NCBI GenBank assembly: GCA_964615765.1
Contig: CAZTQN010000024.1
Coordinates: 1-63,668 of the forward strand
From: CAZTQN01 sp964615765
Lineage (GTDB): Bacteria > Planctomycetota > Phycisphaerae > Phycisphaerales > UBA1924
Length of the DNA: 63,668 nucleotides
Direction: 5' to 3'
Made by a program: the position numbers and the translations under genes. Every line of letters starts with the position of its first letter. Position 1 is the first letter of the stretch. The notes beneath the pieces were generated by a model. It did not search any database. It was not told the origin of the DNA and saw only the letters and a list, made by a program, of their open reading frames with translations. This document shows, piece by piece, positions 35,397-44,237 of the stretch.

Positions 35397-36575
35397 TCAC
35401 CGGGCGAAGCCGGTGACGGCCAGGAACTCGCCATTCTTGTGGAACTCGACCCCGTCGGCGGTGATTGACCCCCCGGGAGAGGTGCCCCGCTTACGCAGTT
35501 CACACACCATGTCCCAGTGCAGGCCGGACTCGTTGGTGTTCCCGCTTTCGGGATATCCCGCACCGACGGCCGCGTGGAACGTGCCGCCGATCTTTTCGTC
35601 GAACAGGGTGTTGTTGGAAAAATCGGTGATGGAGTAGTTGGTGCCGACGGCGATCTCGCCCAGGTTGCGGGCCCCGGCGTCCTGGTCGAGCATTTCGATC
35701 AGGAACGCCTCGTTCTTGCGGGCCGAGGCGTCGACGACGCGGCCGGCCTTGAACTTCAGGCGGACACCCTGGACCTCGCGCCCCTGGTAGATCGCCGGAT
35801 AGGTGTAGTTGACGTGCCCCTCGACGCCGAAGCCGGCCTTGGGGAGGGTCGGACCGGCGAAGACCTCGCCGTCGGGGAAGTTCTCCATGCCGGCGCAGTT
35901 GATCCACGTCGCGCCGGAGACGTCGACGCGGAGGTCGGTGCCGTCGTGCCCGTCGTGCGCCGGGACGGTGAAGCGGAGTTCCTTCTTGCCCTGCAAGTAG
36001 TCGCGGACGCGTTCCTGGCGCTCGTGCACGCGGCGCCAGGCCCCGACGGGGTCGGCCTGGTCGAGCATGGCGGCCCCGAAGACGAAGTCCTCATATTGGC
36101 GCAGGCTCATCTCGGCGTCCTGCGCGTTGGCGTGGGTCGGGAACAGCGTGCCGACCCAGCGGAGCCCGCCGGGCTCGCTGGCGCGAGCGGCCCGGTCCAT
36201 GAAGACCTTGAACCAGGGCTTGCGGGCGGATTGGTGCAGGGCGATCTTGCGGGCGTCCTGCTTGCCGAGGTACTTGGTGTTGATCTCCGTCCACAGGCCG
36301 ATCTGGACGTCGATGGTCTGCACGCGGTGCAGTTCGGTCGGGTGCAGGAAGCCGATCTGCTCTTCGCTCCCGTGCGAGAGGAGCAGTTCGTGCAGCGTCT
36401 CGCTGCGCGGGGCCCAGAAGGGATGTCCGCCGGCGTTGAGTACGGCGAGGTAGATGCGCTCAATCAGCGGGAGTGCGGCGGCCTCGCCGGCGATGCAGAC
36501 CACGTCGCCCTTCTTGACGCGGGTCGAGTACCGCACCAGGACGTCGGCGAGTTTGTCGAGGCGTTGATCGTGCAC
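35397..36575 (-). CDS. M29-family aminopeptidase
   Basis: A 392-residue thermophilic-type metalloaminopeptidase (peptidase family M29, AmpS/AmpT-like) that removes N-terminal residues from peptides using two divalent metals. The N-terminal domain begins RLDKLADVLVRYSTRVKKGD. The C-terminal metal-binding region includes NFPDGEVFAGP, RNLGEIAVGTN and SGLHWDMV, which carry the expected Glu, His and Asp ligands. The GTG at 36575 follows GGAGAG and gives the standard family N-terminus; the open frame extends upstream without homologous character. It lies between lipB (upstream) and rpsL (downstream) on the same strand. Confidence 0.92.
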   Translation of the reverse strand: MHDQRLDKLADVLVRYSTRVKKGDVVCIAGEAAALPLIERIYLAVLNAGGHPFWAPRSETLHELLLSHGSEEQIGFLHPTELHRVQTIDVQIGLWTEINTKYLGKQDARKIALHQSARKPWFKVFMDRAARASEPGGLRWVGTLFPTHANAQDAEMSLRQYEDFVFGAAMLDQADPVGAWRRVHERQERVRDYLQGKKELRFTVPAHDGHDGTDLRVDVSGATWINCAGMENFPDGEVFAGPTLPKAGFGVEGHVNYTYPAIYQGREVQGVRLKFKAGRVVDASARKNEAFLIEMLDQDAGARNLGEIAVGTNYSITDFSNNTLFDEKIGGTFHAAVGAGYPESGNTNESGLHWDMVCELRKRGTSPGGSITADGVEFHKNGEFLAVTGFAR

Positions 36576-36643
36576 GCGCGTCTCTCCACGGCCGGGGGCC
36601 GGCGACGGACCATGCACCACCGTCGAGCCCGCGGGTTCGGAGG

Positions 36644-37366
36644 CTAGGCCTGCGCGCCGGCATCGAGACGGGCCGCCAGCCGCTCGGACAGGCGGGCGTA
36701 CAGGCGGTCGTGCACCCGGGCCAGGTCCGGGCAACGCTCGCCCAGAATCGCGGCCAGGCTGGTGACGGGACGCTGCAGCCCGCACGGCACGATCAGCCCG
36801 AAGTGGTCGAGATTGGTCGAGACGTTCAACGCAAGCCCGTGCATGCTGACCCACCGGCGGACGCGGACGCCCATGGCGCAGATCTTGGCGGCGGGCCCGC
36901 CCGCGGTCGGCGTGACCCACACGCCCGTCGCGCCCGGGTCGGTGAAGCCGTGCACGCCGAAGTCGGCCAGGGCGTCGATGACGCTGCATTCCAGCAGGCG
37001 CATGTACTCGTGCAGGCGGAGGTGGAAGCGGTTGAGATCGAGAATCGGATAGACCACGGCCTGCCCGGGGCCGTGATAGGTGACATCGCCGCCGCGGTCC
37101 GTTTCGCAGAGCGTCACGCCCACGCGGGCCAGGTGCTCCGGATCGGCGAGGACGTGGGCCGCGGCCCCCGGGCGGCGCGTCACGGTGATCACCGGCGGCA
37201 CGTGCTCGACGGTCAGGATTCGGCCCGGGTCGGGCTCCCCCGCGTCGCGGGCGGCGAGGACTTCCTCGACACAGGCCCGCTGATATTCGAGCGCCTCTGC
37301 GTACGGGCGAGGGCCAAGGTCAACCCGGGCGGGCAAAGGCGGGCAGGTTCGGCGGGCGTTCGACAT
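36644..37366 (-). CDS. lipB: Octanoyltransferase LipB
   Basis: LipB transfers octanoate from acyl carrier protein to lipoyl domains, the first step of protein lipoylation. The signature RGGDVTYHGPGQAVVYP is intact; the catalytic Lys (near 161, PAAKICAMGVR) and Cys (near 195, LIVPCGLQ) are both present. The 240-residue length is normal. The ATG at 37366 lacks a strong ribosome binding site, and the frame upstream is not conserved in character. It is divergent from lpxA, with only 62 bases between the starts. lipA is not in the window. Confidence 0.95.
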   Translation of the reverse strand: MSNARRTCPPLPARVDLGPRPYAEALEYQRACVEEVLAARDAGEPDPGRILTVEHVPPVITVTRRPGAAAHVLADPEHLARVGVTLCETDRGGDVTYHGPGQAVVYPILDLNRFHLRLHEYMRLLECSVIDALADFGVHGFTDPGATGVWVTPTAGGPAAKICAMGVRVRRWVSMHGLALNVSTNLDHFGLIVPCGLQRPVTSLAAILGERCPDLARVHDRLYARLSERLAARLDAGAQA

Positions 37367-37428
37367 GGACGACGCGGGATGGTATTCGACGCCGCGACCG
37401 CGCCCAGCCGGACGTAGGATGGAGGCAC

Positions 37429-38274
37429 ATGGCGAGGATTCACCCCAGCGCCGTCGTCGACCCCAAGTGCGAACTGGCCGACGACGCCGAGATCGGGCCC
37501 AACTGCGTGCTGTCCGGACGCGTGACCCTCGGGTCGGGCGTCCGCCTGCTGGGCGGGAACTACGTGTTCGGGGACCACGCGCCGACACAGATCGGCGCCG
37601 GCACCAAGCTCTGGCCGCACGCGTGCGTGGGGCTGGAGCCCCAGGACTACAAGTTCAACGGGCGCACGGCGGGCGTGCGGATCGGCTCTGGGTGCATGCT
37701 GCGCGAAGGGGCGACGGTGCACGCCTCGACCAGCGCCGAGCATCCGACCATCCTCGGCGACCGGGTCTTCATGATGGTCAACGCGCACGTGGCCCACGAC
37801 TGCGTCGTCGGCGACCGCGTGGTCATGGTCAACGGGGCGGCGCTGGCGGGGCACTGCCAGGTTGGGCCGGACGTGACGCTGGGTGGGAACGCGGTGGTGC
37901 ACCAGTTCTGCCGCATCGGGCGGATGGTGATGATGTCCGGGGATTGCGGGATCAACAAGGACGTGCCGCCGTTCTGCATCGTGAGCGAGCGGAACCGGAT
38001 CGGCGGGCTGAACCTGGTGGGGCTGCGTCGGGCGGGCATGCCGCGCGAGCAGATCGACGCGATGAAGGCCGCGTTCATGAAGTACCTGTACCAGCCGATG
38101 CACAAGGAGCAGGTGCTGGCGGGGCTTCGCGAGGCGGCGGGCGGGTGTGCGCTGATCGGGGAGATCGCCGAGTTCATCGCCGGCAGTTCGCGCGGGTTCG
38201 TAACCGGGTTCGGCAAGCCCGAGCGCGGGTTCCGACCCTCGCAGCAGATGGCCCCGATGGCCTCCGACCTCTGA
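37429..38274 (+). CDS. lpxA: Acyl-ACP--UDP-N-acetylglucosamine O-acyltransferase
   Basis: LpxA catalyses the first step of lipid A synthesis in the cytoplasm. The protein of 281 residues shows the left-handed beta-helix hexapeptide pattern through residue about 190 and an alpha-helical C-terminus. The catalytic segment NAHVAHDC carries His120 and His123, matching His122 and the general base His125 of Escherichia coli. The ATG follows GGAGG. It is not in the common lpxD-fabZ-lpxA-lpxB cluster; it is divergent from lipB and followed by a metallo-hydrolase gene. Confidence 0.94.
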   Translation: MARIHPSAVVDPKCELADDAEIGPNCVLSGRVTLGSGVRLLGGNYVFGDHAPTQIGAGTKLWPHACVGLEPQDYKFNGRTAGVRIGSGCMLREGATVHASTSAEHPTILGDRVFMMVNAHVAHDCVVGDRVVMVNGAALAGHCQVGPDVTLGGNAVVHQFCRIGRMVMMSGDCGINKDVPPFCIVSERNRIGGLNLVGLRRAGMPREQIDAMKAAFMKYLYQPMHKEQVLAGLREAAGGCALIGEIAEFIAGSSRGFVTGFGKPERGFRPSQQMAPMASDL

Positions 38275-38325
38275 CGTGATGATGTTCGCCCGCGAGCGCC
38301 CCAAAGGGCCCGGAACGCACCGACC

Positions 38326-39243
38326 ATGCTGACTCTGGACGGATCCCTCCCCGAGCGCCAGGACGGCGCGGCCCTGTGCGTGCTGGCGAGCGGCTCGGCG
38401 GGCAACTGCTCGGTGCTCGCGATCCGGCGCGGGTCGATCACGCGCATCTGCCTCATCGATCTCGGGCTGTCGCCCAGGCGGACCTTCCGCCTGCTCGCCG
38501 AGCGCGGGCTGTCGCCCCACCAGATCGACGACTGCTTCCTGACGCACCTCGATGCGGACCACGTGCACCCGGGCTGGGCGAGCGCGATGCCCCGGCACGC
38601 GACGGTGCGCGTGCACCGTCGGCACGCGCCGCACCTGCACGGGCCGTTCCGCTCGGCGTGGCGGATCGCGGAGTTCGACGGGCCGTTCGCGCTCGACGAG
38701 CACGCGCACGCGCGGCCGCGCCTGATGGACCACGACGAGCTGGGCGTGAGCGTGCTGCGGTTTGACCTGCGCGGGCTCGGGGCGGGCGTGCTGGGGTTCG
38801 CGACCGATGTCGGACGCGTGACGCCCGGGCTCCTGGAGCACCTGAGCGACGACGGCGGGCTGGACGTCCTGGCGATCGAGTCGAACTACTGCCCCGAGAT
38901 GCAGGCGGCCTCAGCCCGCCCGGAGTTTCTCAAGCGGCGCATCACGGGCGGGCGCGGGCACCTGAGCAACCAGGAGGCGGCGGAGGCGGTCCGCGCCGTT
39001 GAGCCGCGGGATCACGTCGTGCTGCTGCACCTGTCGCGCGAGTGCAACACGCCGGAGCGCGTGAGCGATCTGCACGCGGGGGCGGAGTACGGGTACACGA
39101 TCTCGACGCAGGACCGCCCGACGCGGTGGATCCGGGTCGCTCCGCACGCGGGGAACGGGCGCCCGCCGCGGGCCGCGGCACGGTGCATGCAGGACGCGCC
39201 GCTGTTCGCGCAGGCGGCCGGGCTGGCGGGCGCGACGGCGTGA
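38326..39243 (+). CDS. MBL-fold metallo-hydrolase, YycJ/WalJ-like
   Basis: A 305-residue metallo-beta-lactamase-fold protein. The opening SGSAGNCSVLAI, the metal motif THLDADHVHPG (variant of HxHxDH with the first His replaced), ESNYCPEM and HLSRECN follow the order of YycJ/WalJ exonuclease-like proteins. Those proteins act in DNA metabolism in Firmicutes. The altered HLDADH may reduce or change metal binding. The C-terminal 50 residues are Ala/Arg-rich. It lies 51 bases after lpxA and 50 bases before the next gene, all on the plus strand. Confidence 0.8.
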   Translation: MLTLDGSLPERQDGAALCVLASGSAGNCSVLAIRRGSITRICLIDLGLSPRRTFRLLAERGLSPHQIDDCFLTHLDADHVHPGWASAMPRHATVRVHRRHAPHLHGPFRSAWRIAEFDGPFALDEHAHARPRLMDHDELGVSVLRFDLRGLGAGVLGFATDVGRVTPGLLEHLSDDGGLDVLAIESNYCPEMQAASARPEFLKRRITGGRGHLSNQEAAEAVRAVEPRDHVVLLHLSRECNTPERVSDLHAGAEYGYTISTQDRPTRWIRVAPHAGNGRPPRAAARCMQDAPLFAQAAGLAGATA

Positions 39244-39293
39244 GCCAGATCCGCGCGCACGCTTCAGGCCGGGCGTAAACCGAGATCGACACG

Positions 39294-40325
39294 ATGACCG
39301 CACGCACGCACAGATCCGCACGAAACCGCGAGAGCGGGCTGAGCGGGTGGCCGCGTGTGCCGGCGCGCCCGCCCTTCTGGCCCATCGCGCGGACGCTGCT
39401 GCGCATCGGCGACCGGGCCCGGGCGGCGCTCGGCGTGCGCCGGGGCGTGCACGCGGGCGGGGTGTATTACAAGGAACTGTCGGCGATGCCGCTCCGCCGC
39501 GCGCTCTCCAAGCGCGGGCCGGGGTATAAGGACTTCCGCGTGACGTTCCCGCCCGAGCCGGGCGTGGGCGGACGCACGGGCGGCGCGGCGAGCCCGAGCG
39601 GGAACGCCGCGGGGAGCACGGCGGGCGCTGTTGGTCCGGATGGTCGCCCGATGCGCGCGAAGGTGCGTGTGCGGTGCACGGCGCGCCGGGTGCTCGCGGA
39701 CTTGATGGGGCCCGTCGCGATCGCGCGGTATGCGCGCTTGGAATCAATCCTCAAGCCCGGCTCGCGCGTGCTGGATGTCAGCGTTCCGCCGTACATCACC
39801 GGGTATGCCGCCGATCGGCTGGCACGGGGCGTCGGGCCGTCGGGCGCGGTGGTGTGCCTCATCGATGATCGCCAGGCGCTCGAGTTCGCGGAGCGGCGCT
39901 ACCAGCGGCCCAACGTCGCCTTTGAGCCGCTGGGCGAGGGTGTCGCCGAGTCGCTCGCGGGCGAGGCGGACGGCGGGTTCGATGCGGCGATCTGGCTCAA
40001 CGTCCTCGCCGACCATCCCGAGACGCACCTGAAAGAACTGCTGCGCGTGGTCCGCCCGGGCGGGTGGCTGGTCGTCGGGACGCACACGCTGCCGCGCGAT
40101 GAGTTCGCCGCGCTGCTCACGAGCGTGGGCGTGACAGACCAGGCGAAGGCGGCGCTGGAGCCGGAGGCGGAGCCGCGGTCATCGGCGGGCGAGAGCAACG
40201 CGGCGGATGAATCGGCGGCGGCGGAGATAGCGGACGCGGGCGAGGCGGGCCTGCCGCCGGCGTTCATGTTCATCACCGACGACGATCAGCCGCCGCACGA
40301 CGCGCTGATCCGCAAGCCGGGGTGA
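39294..40325 (+). CDS. Class I methyltransferase-like protein with altered SAM motif
   Basis: A 343-residue protein whose residues about 135-275 follow the Rossmann order of SAM-dependent methyltransferases: VLDVSVPPYITG in place of motif I, CLIDDRQ as motif II, FDAAIWLNVLADH as motif IV, and LLRVVRPGGWLVVGTH as post-I. Motif I has lost the GxGxG glycines, so SAM binding is doubtful. The N-terminus is basic with a Gly/Ala-rich stretch (residues about 85-120), and the C-terminus is acidic. It may be a degenerate or divergent methyltransferase. It follows the YycJ-like gene by 50 bases. Confidence 0.65.
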   Translation: MTARTHRSARNRESGLSGWPRVPARPPFWPIARTLLRIGDRARAALGVRRGVHAGGVYYKELSAMPLRRALSKRGPGYKDFRVTFPPEPGVGGRTGGAASPSGNAAGSTAGAVGPDGRPMRAKVRVRCTARRVLADLMGPVAIARYARLESILKPGSRVLDVSVPPYITGYAADRLARGVGPSGAVVCLIDDRQALEFAERRYQRPNVAFEPLGEGVAESLAGEADGGFDAAIWLNVLADHPETHLKELLRVVRPGGWLVVGTHTLPRDEFAALLTSVGVTDQAKAALEPEAEPRSSAGESNAADESAAAEIADAGEAGLPPAFMFITDDDQPPHDALIRKPG

Positions 40326-40343
40326 GGGTCAGCGTGAGAGAGT

Positions 40344-41969
40344 TCAGCGCCGGAGGTGGGTGATATCGACGTTCTCGAACCAGCGCACGCCGCGGGTGAG
40401 GAACGCGATGTCCTCGGCGTCGACGGCACCGGAGCCGTTGACGTCGGTGAACAGGCCGAACCAGGCGTAGATGTCGTTGTCGTCGATGAGCCCGTCGGCG
40501 TTGACGTCGTAGTTGCCGGGCGGGCGTGGGCCGGGACCGCTCCCGCCGACGACGCCCGTGAGTGCGATGACGCGCGTCGGGACGTCCGGGTCGTCGCTGG
40601 TGATGGTCAGCGAGCCGTTGAACGTGCCGGGGGCGGCGGTGTTGAGCGTGATGACGTGGCTGTTGGCCTGGGCCGGGGCGGCGGTGGCGGTTCGCGTGAA
40701 GTTGCCGGCGGGGGCCGTGAAGCCGGTGGTGGCGGCGAGCGAGTACCGCAGCGGCGCGATCCCCGAGCCCGTGCCCGACTTGCTGAACCGGGCCACGTCC
40801 GCGGCGTTGGTGATTTCGATCGTCACCTGGGCCGTGCTCCCGACGGCGACGGTGCCGAAGTCGATCGTGCCCGTCGGCGAGCCGAGCTTGGCCGGGACGG
40901 TCAGGTCGAGGAACACGGGCAAGTGCGGCGGAGAGTTCACGCCGTTCGCGTGATCGACGAGTCCCTGCGCGATGACCGGCCCGACCATCGCGTTGGTGGC
41001 GACGTTGATGGTGCCGTTGTAGTTCGAGCCGTCGTTCCCCCACGAGCGGTAGGAGTGGTTCGGGTCGTTCCAGGTCGAGGTGCTGTAAGGGATCGCGGGG
41101 TTGCCGATGTAATCGAGCCCGGAGCCATCGAACAGGTCGTCGTTGATGAGGATGAAGTCGAAGCGGTCGTCCATCCCGCCGAAGTTCTGGCCCGTGCTCG
41201 AGGTCAGCAGCGGGCACTGCGTGTGCACGAAGCGCCACGCCGAGGAGTTGCTCCACGACCCCGCGGAGTTGATCGGGTCGAACAGACGCCCGGCGGTGTT
41301 CGTGCCGGCGCCGGTCAGGTTCGTCCAGGCGACCTCGGCGGAGGTGTACAGGTTGAAGTCGCCGGCGAAGAGGAACGACGTTCCCGCGGGCAGCGCGTTG
41401 AGGGCGTTGCGGATGAGCGTGGCTTCGTCGGCGCGGCGCTGGGCGTCGGCGGCGGTGTTGGAAGCCTTGAGGTGCGCCGAGTAAAGGTAAAAGCCGGCCC
41501 GCGGGGCGCTGGTATAGCCGAAGGGCACCAGCCGGTACCGCATGATGTTCCGCACGGGGGTGCCGCCGCCGGAGATCGCGGTGACCGTCTCGACGAGCGA
41601 CAGGCGGGAGTTGCGGTAGAACACGGCGCTGTCGGTGTCGGGCCCGTTGATGAAGGTGCCCTGGGCGTAATCACCCGGCGATCCGGGCGCGCTGTTGAGC
41701 AGGCTGAGGAACAGCGTGGCGGCGGTCGCCGAGTCACACTCCTGAATCACCAGGACGTCGGGCGTCATCGAGCGCCCGGAGAAGGTCTGGAAGATGGCGG
41801 CCTGGAACCCGGCCTGGCGCGTCGCGGAGGCCGACGCGCCCCACTCGGTGAGGTTCCACGTCGCGACGCGGATCTGTGCGGTAGCGGCGGAGGCGAGCGC
41901 CAGGGCGGCGGCGATGCCGAGACGCGAGCACGCGTTGACGGTCGGCACGGGGAACAACGTCGCGAGCAT
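40344..41969 (-). CDS. Secreted endonuclease/exonuclease/phosphatase-family protein with dockerin-like C-terminus
   Basis: A 541-residue exported protein with a signal peptide ending ASAATA. The EEP fold is marked by RVATWNLTEWG, VLVIQECD, LFAGDFNLY, MDDRFDFILI and a closing HLPVFLDL; the usual SDH before LP is PPH here. It probably cleaves phosphodiesters of nucleic acid or lipid outside the cell. A beta-sandwich region follows (about 375-480), then a Pro/Gly linker and a dockerin-like pair of calcium loops (DVNADGLIDDNDI and DVNGSGAVDAEDI). The ATG at 41969 follows GGAG. It shares the C-terminal sorting type with the metalloprotease at the left edge. Divergent from argG. Confidence 0.85.
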   Translation of the reverse strand: MLATLFPVPTVNACSRLGIAAALALASAATAQIRVATWNLTEWGASASATRQAGFQAAIFQTFSGRSMTPDVLVIQECDSATAATLFLSLLNSAPGSPGDYAQGTFINGPDTDSAVFYRNSRLSLVETVTAISGGGTPVRNIMRYRLVPFGYTSAPRAGFYLYSAHLKASNTAADAQRRADEATLIRNALNALPAGTSFLFAGDFNLYTSAEVAWTNLTGAGTNTAGRLFDPINSAGSWSNSSAWRFVHTQCPLLTSSTGQNFGGMDDRFDFILINDDLFDGSGLDYIGNPAIPYSTSTWNDPNHSYRSWGNDGSNYNGTINVATNAMVGPVIAQGLVDHANGVNSPPHLPVFLDLTVPAKLGSPTGTIDFGTVAVGSTAQVTIEITNAADVARFSKSGTGSGIAPLRYSLAATTGFTAPAGNFTRTATAAPAQANSHVITLNTAAPGTFNGSLTITSDDPDVPTRVIALTGVVGGSGPGPRPPGNYDVNADGLIDDNDIYAWFGLFTDVNGSGAVDAEDIAFLTRGVRWFENVDITHLRR

Positions 41970-42102
41970 CCAAGAATCTCCGTGCGCCCGGGGCCACCGC
42001 TGCGGCCTGAGGGAAGCACCGCCTGAAAAAATGCGTCGGCCGCGCGCACGCGCTGGTCCGAACGCTGGGTCGTCAAAACCGCGGTGGATATAGTACGCGC
42101 AC

Positions 42103-43329
42103 ATGCCCGACCAGCACCCCGTTCGTCCCAAGAAGATCGTGCTCGCCTACTCCGGCGGGCTGGATACCTCGGTTATTCTCCCCTGGCTCAAGGAGCGATA
42201 TCCCGGAGTCACCCTCGTCGCCTATGCGGCCGACCTGGGCCAGGGCGCCGGCGAGCTCGACGGGATCGAGGCAAAGGCCCGCGCCTCCGGGGCCGACGAG
42301 TTCATCATCGAGGACCTGCGCCGGGAGTTCGTCGAGCAGTACTGCTATCCGATGCTCCGGGCCCACGCCATCTACGAGCAGGACTATCTGCTCGGGACGT
42401 CGATCGCCCGCCCGCTGATCGCCAAGGGGCAGGTCGCGGCGGCGCGGAAGACCGGCGCCGACGCCGTCAGCCACGGCGCGACGGGCAAGGGCAACGACCA
42501 GGTCCGCTTCGAACTGACGTACATGGCGCTCGCGCCGGATCTGAAGATCATCGCGCCGTGGAAGGACCCGTCGTTCGAACTGACCAGCCGCGAGGCGGCG
42601 GTTGAATACGCGCAGAAGAAGAACATCCCGATCCAGCAGAGCAAGAAGAAGATCTACTCGCGGGACCGGAACCTGTGGCACTGCTCGCACGAGGGGGCGG
42701 AGATTGAGCACCCGGACCAGCGCGTGAGCGACGAGGTCTGGCTGATGACCGTCCCGCCGCACAAGGCGCCGGACAAGGCCGAGACGGTGCGTGTTCGCTT
42801 CAAAGCCGGCAACCCGGTCGCGGTCAACGGCAAGGAGATGCGCGGCGAGGACATCGTCAGCACGCTCAACGAGATCGGCGGGCGCAACGCGATCGGGCAG
42901 GTCGTGCTCGCGGAGAACCGGCTGGTGGGGATGAAGTCTCGCGGGGCGTACGAGACGCCGGGCGGGGCGATCCTGTACGAAGCGCACAAGTCGCTGGAAC
43001 AGCTCGCGATCGAGCGGGACACGCTGCACTTCAAGCAGCAGGTGGCGCTGCGGTACGCGGAACTGGTGTACTACGGGCAGTGGTTCCACCCGCTGCGCGA
43101 CGCGCTGCAGGCATTCGTGGACCACACGCAGCGGTTTGTGACCGGCGAGGTGACGGTCGAGCTGTACAAGGGCCGCGCGCAGGCCGTCAGCGCGACGTGC
43201 GAGAAGTCGCTGTACGACCCCAAGCTCGCGAGCTTCGCGATGGACGGGTACGACGTGACGGCGGCCCGCGGGTTCATCGACCTGTTCGGGCTGCCGATGA
43301 AGGTGGCGAACATGCAGCAGGGGCGGTGA
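42103..43329 (+). CDS. argG: Argininosuccinate synthase
   Basis: ArgG joins citrulline and aspartate using ATP, the penultimate step of arginine synthesis. The 408-residue protein has the ATP-binding P-loop AYSGGLDTSVI near the start, GATGKGNDQVRFE, and the C-terminal region through MKVANMQQGR. Length and order are normal. An AT-rich GATATAGT just upstream of the ATG may be its -10 element. No other arg genes are adjacent; an agmatinase-family gene lies 8 kb away. Confidence 0.97.
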   Translation: MPDQHPVRPKKIVLAYSGGLDTSVILPWLKERYPGVTLVAYAADLGQGAGELDGIEAKARASGADEFIIEDLRREFVEQYCYPMLRAHAIYEQDYLLGTSIARPLIAKGQVAAARKTGADAVSHGATGKGNDQVRFELTYMALAPDLKIIAPWKDPSFELTSREAAVEYAQKKNIPIQQSKKKIYSRDRNLWHCSHEGAEIEHPDQRVSDEVWLMTVPPHKAPDKAETVRVRFKAGNPVAVNGKEMRGEDIVSTLNEIGGRNAIGQVVLAENRLVGMKSRGAYETPGGAILYEAHKSLEQLAIERDTLHFKQQVALRYAELVYYGQWFHPLRDALQAFVDHTQRFVTGEVTVELYKGRAQAVSATCEKSLYDPKLASFAMDGYDVTAARGFIDLFGLPMKVANMQQGR

Positions 43330-43342
43330 GCCGTGTCGGCAA

Positions 43343-43374
43343 TCCGTCGGGCTGAGCCGATCAGCTCGGACGGA
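43343..43374. terminator. Imperfect hairpin between argG and vapC
   Basis: Arms 43343-43355 and 43361-43374 pair with one mismatch-type wobble and one bulge around a 5-base loop. It lies 14 bases after the argG stop and covers the vapC stop codon on the other strand. It could terminate both convergent genes. Confidence 0.4.
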
Positions 43375-43786
43375 TATCGACAGCGACCGTCTTGACGCCG
43401 ACCGCTCGAGATGCCTGGCGGAGGTTCGCGTCGAGCGTGAGCATCGGGAGTCCGAGGTTCATCGCGACCTCGAGGTAGGTCGCGTCGTACGCCGTCAGCT
43501 GATGCGGCCGGGCAATGTCCGCGAGCGCCGACAGTTGCCGGTGCGCCGGCTCGGGCACGATGTTCACGCCGAGGGCGTCGAGGAGCGCGAGCACGCGGGC
43601 CGCCTGCGCTCGGGTGAGCAACTTGCGGCGTTCGCGGACAAGAACGGTGTTCACCACCTCAAGCCGCCAGATCCACGGCGCGACCAGATCGCCCGCGTTC
43701 TCCAGGACAGCTTCCACGGCCCGCGACTCGTCCTGGCCGAACACCCAAGAGAGCGTCGCGCTGGCGTCGATCACCACCCGGTCCAT
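43361..43786 (-). CDS. PIN-domain toxin, VapC-like
   Basis: A 141-residue PIN-domain ribonuclease. The acidic metal-binding residues are in place: Asp7 (VVIDAS), Glu in WRLEVVN, Asp in AYDATYLEVA and Asp in LTLDANL. VapC-type toxins cleave tRNA or rRNA when the antitoxin is degraded. The ATG at 43786 overlaps the stop of the antitoxin gene (TGATG), with GAGG upstream, so translation is coupled in the usual antitoxin-first order. The target RNA is unknown. Confidence 0.9.
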   Translation of the reverse strand: MDRVVIDASATLSWVFGQDESRAVEAVLENAGDLVAPWIWRLEVVNTVLVRERRKLLTRAQAARVLALLDALGVNIVPEPAHRQLSALADIARPHQLTAYDATYLEVAMNLGLPMLTLDANLRQASRAVGVKTVAVDIRPS

Positions 43787-44037
43787 CAACGACGACCCTC
43801 GGCGATGTCCTTGCGGATCTGCGCGAGGGAGGACTTGGCGAGCCGGGTCCGCAGCTTGTTCATCTCGCCGATGACCTCGTGCCGCGAGGGGCGATCGCTA
43901 TCGATGGACTGCGCGGGGATGATCTCGACGACCGGCTTGCCACGGCTCACCACGCGCACAGACTTCCCGGTCGACTTCACCTGCCGGGCGATTTCCGAGA
44001 ACCGGGTTTTGGCTTGTCCGATGCCGACTTCCTTCAC
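43786..44037 (-). CDS. Type II antitoxin, Phd/YefM-like
   Basis: An 83-residue antitoxin. The N-terminal GIGQAKTRFSEIARQVKSTG and SVRVVSRGKPVVEIIP match the Phd/YefM DNA-binding fold, and the C-terminal part (MNKLRTRLAKSSLAQIRKDI) is expected to bind the toxin. The GTG at 44037 is preferred because AGGAGGT lies just upstream; another GTG at 44058 would add seven residues. Such proteins repress their own operon together with the toxin. It forms a two-gene module with the PIN toxin. Confidence 0.88.
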   Translation of the reverse strand: MKEVGIGQAKTRFSEIARQVKSTGKSVRVVSRGKPVVEIIPAQSIDSDRPSRHEVIGEMNKLRTRLAKSSLAQIRKDIAEGRR

Positions 44038-44237
44038 GCCGACCTCCTGCTCTGTCACACACTTTAGTCCGATCGATGATCAATCCGTGGGCGGTGCCGC
44101 GCCCGGGCGTGACACCCGGCCGGGCGGGTCGGCCTCATGGCGTGTTCCGATATGGTCGATCTCGACCTGCCTCTGTTCGGCAACCGTGATCGGCTTACCC
44201 TCCGGCACTCCGTTCACCGATCCGAGCCAATCGACCC

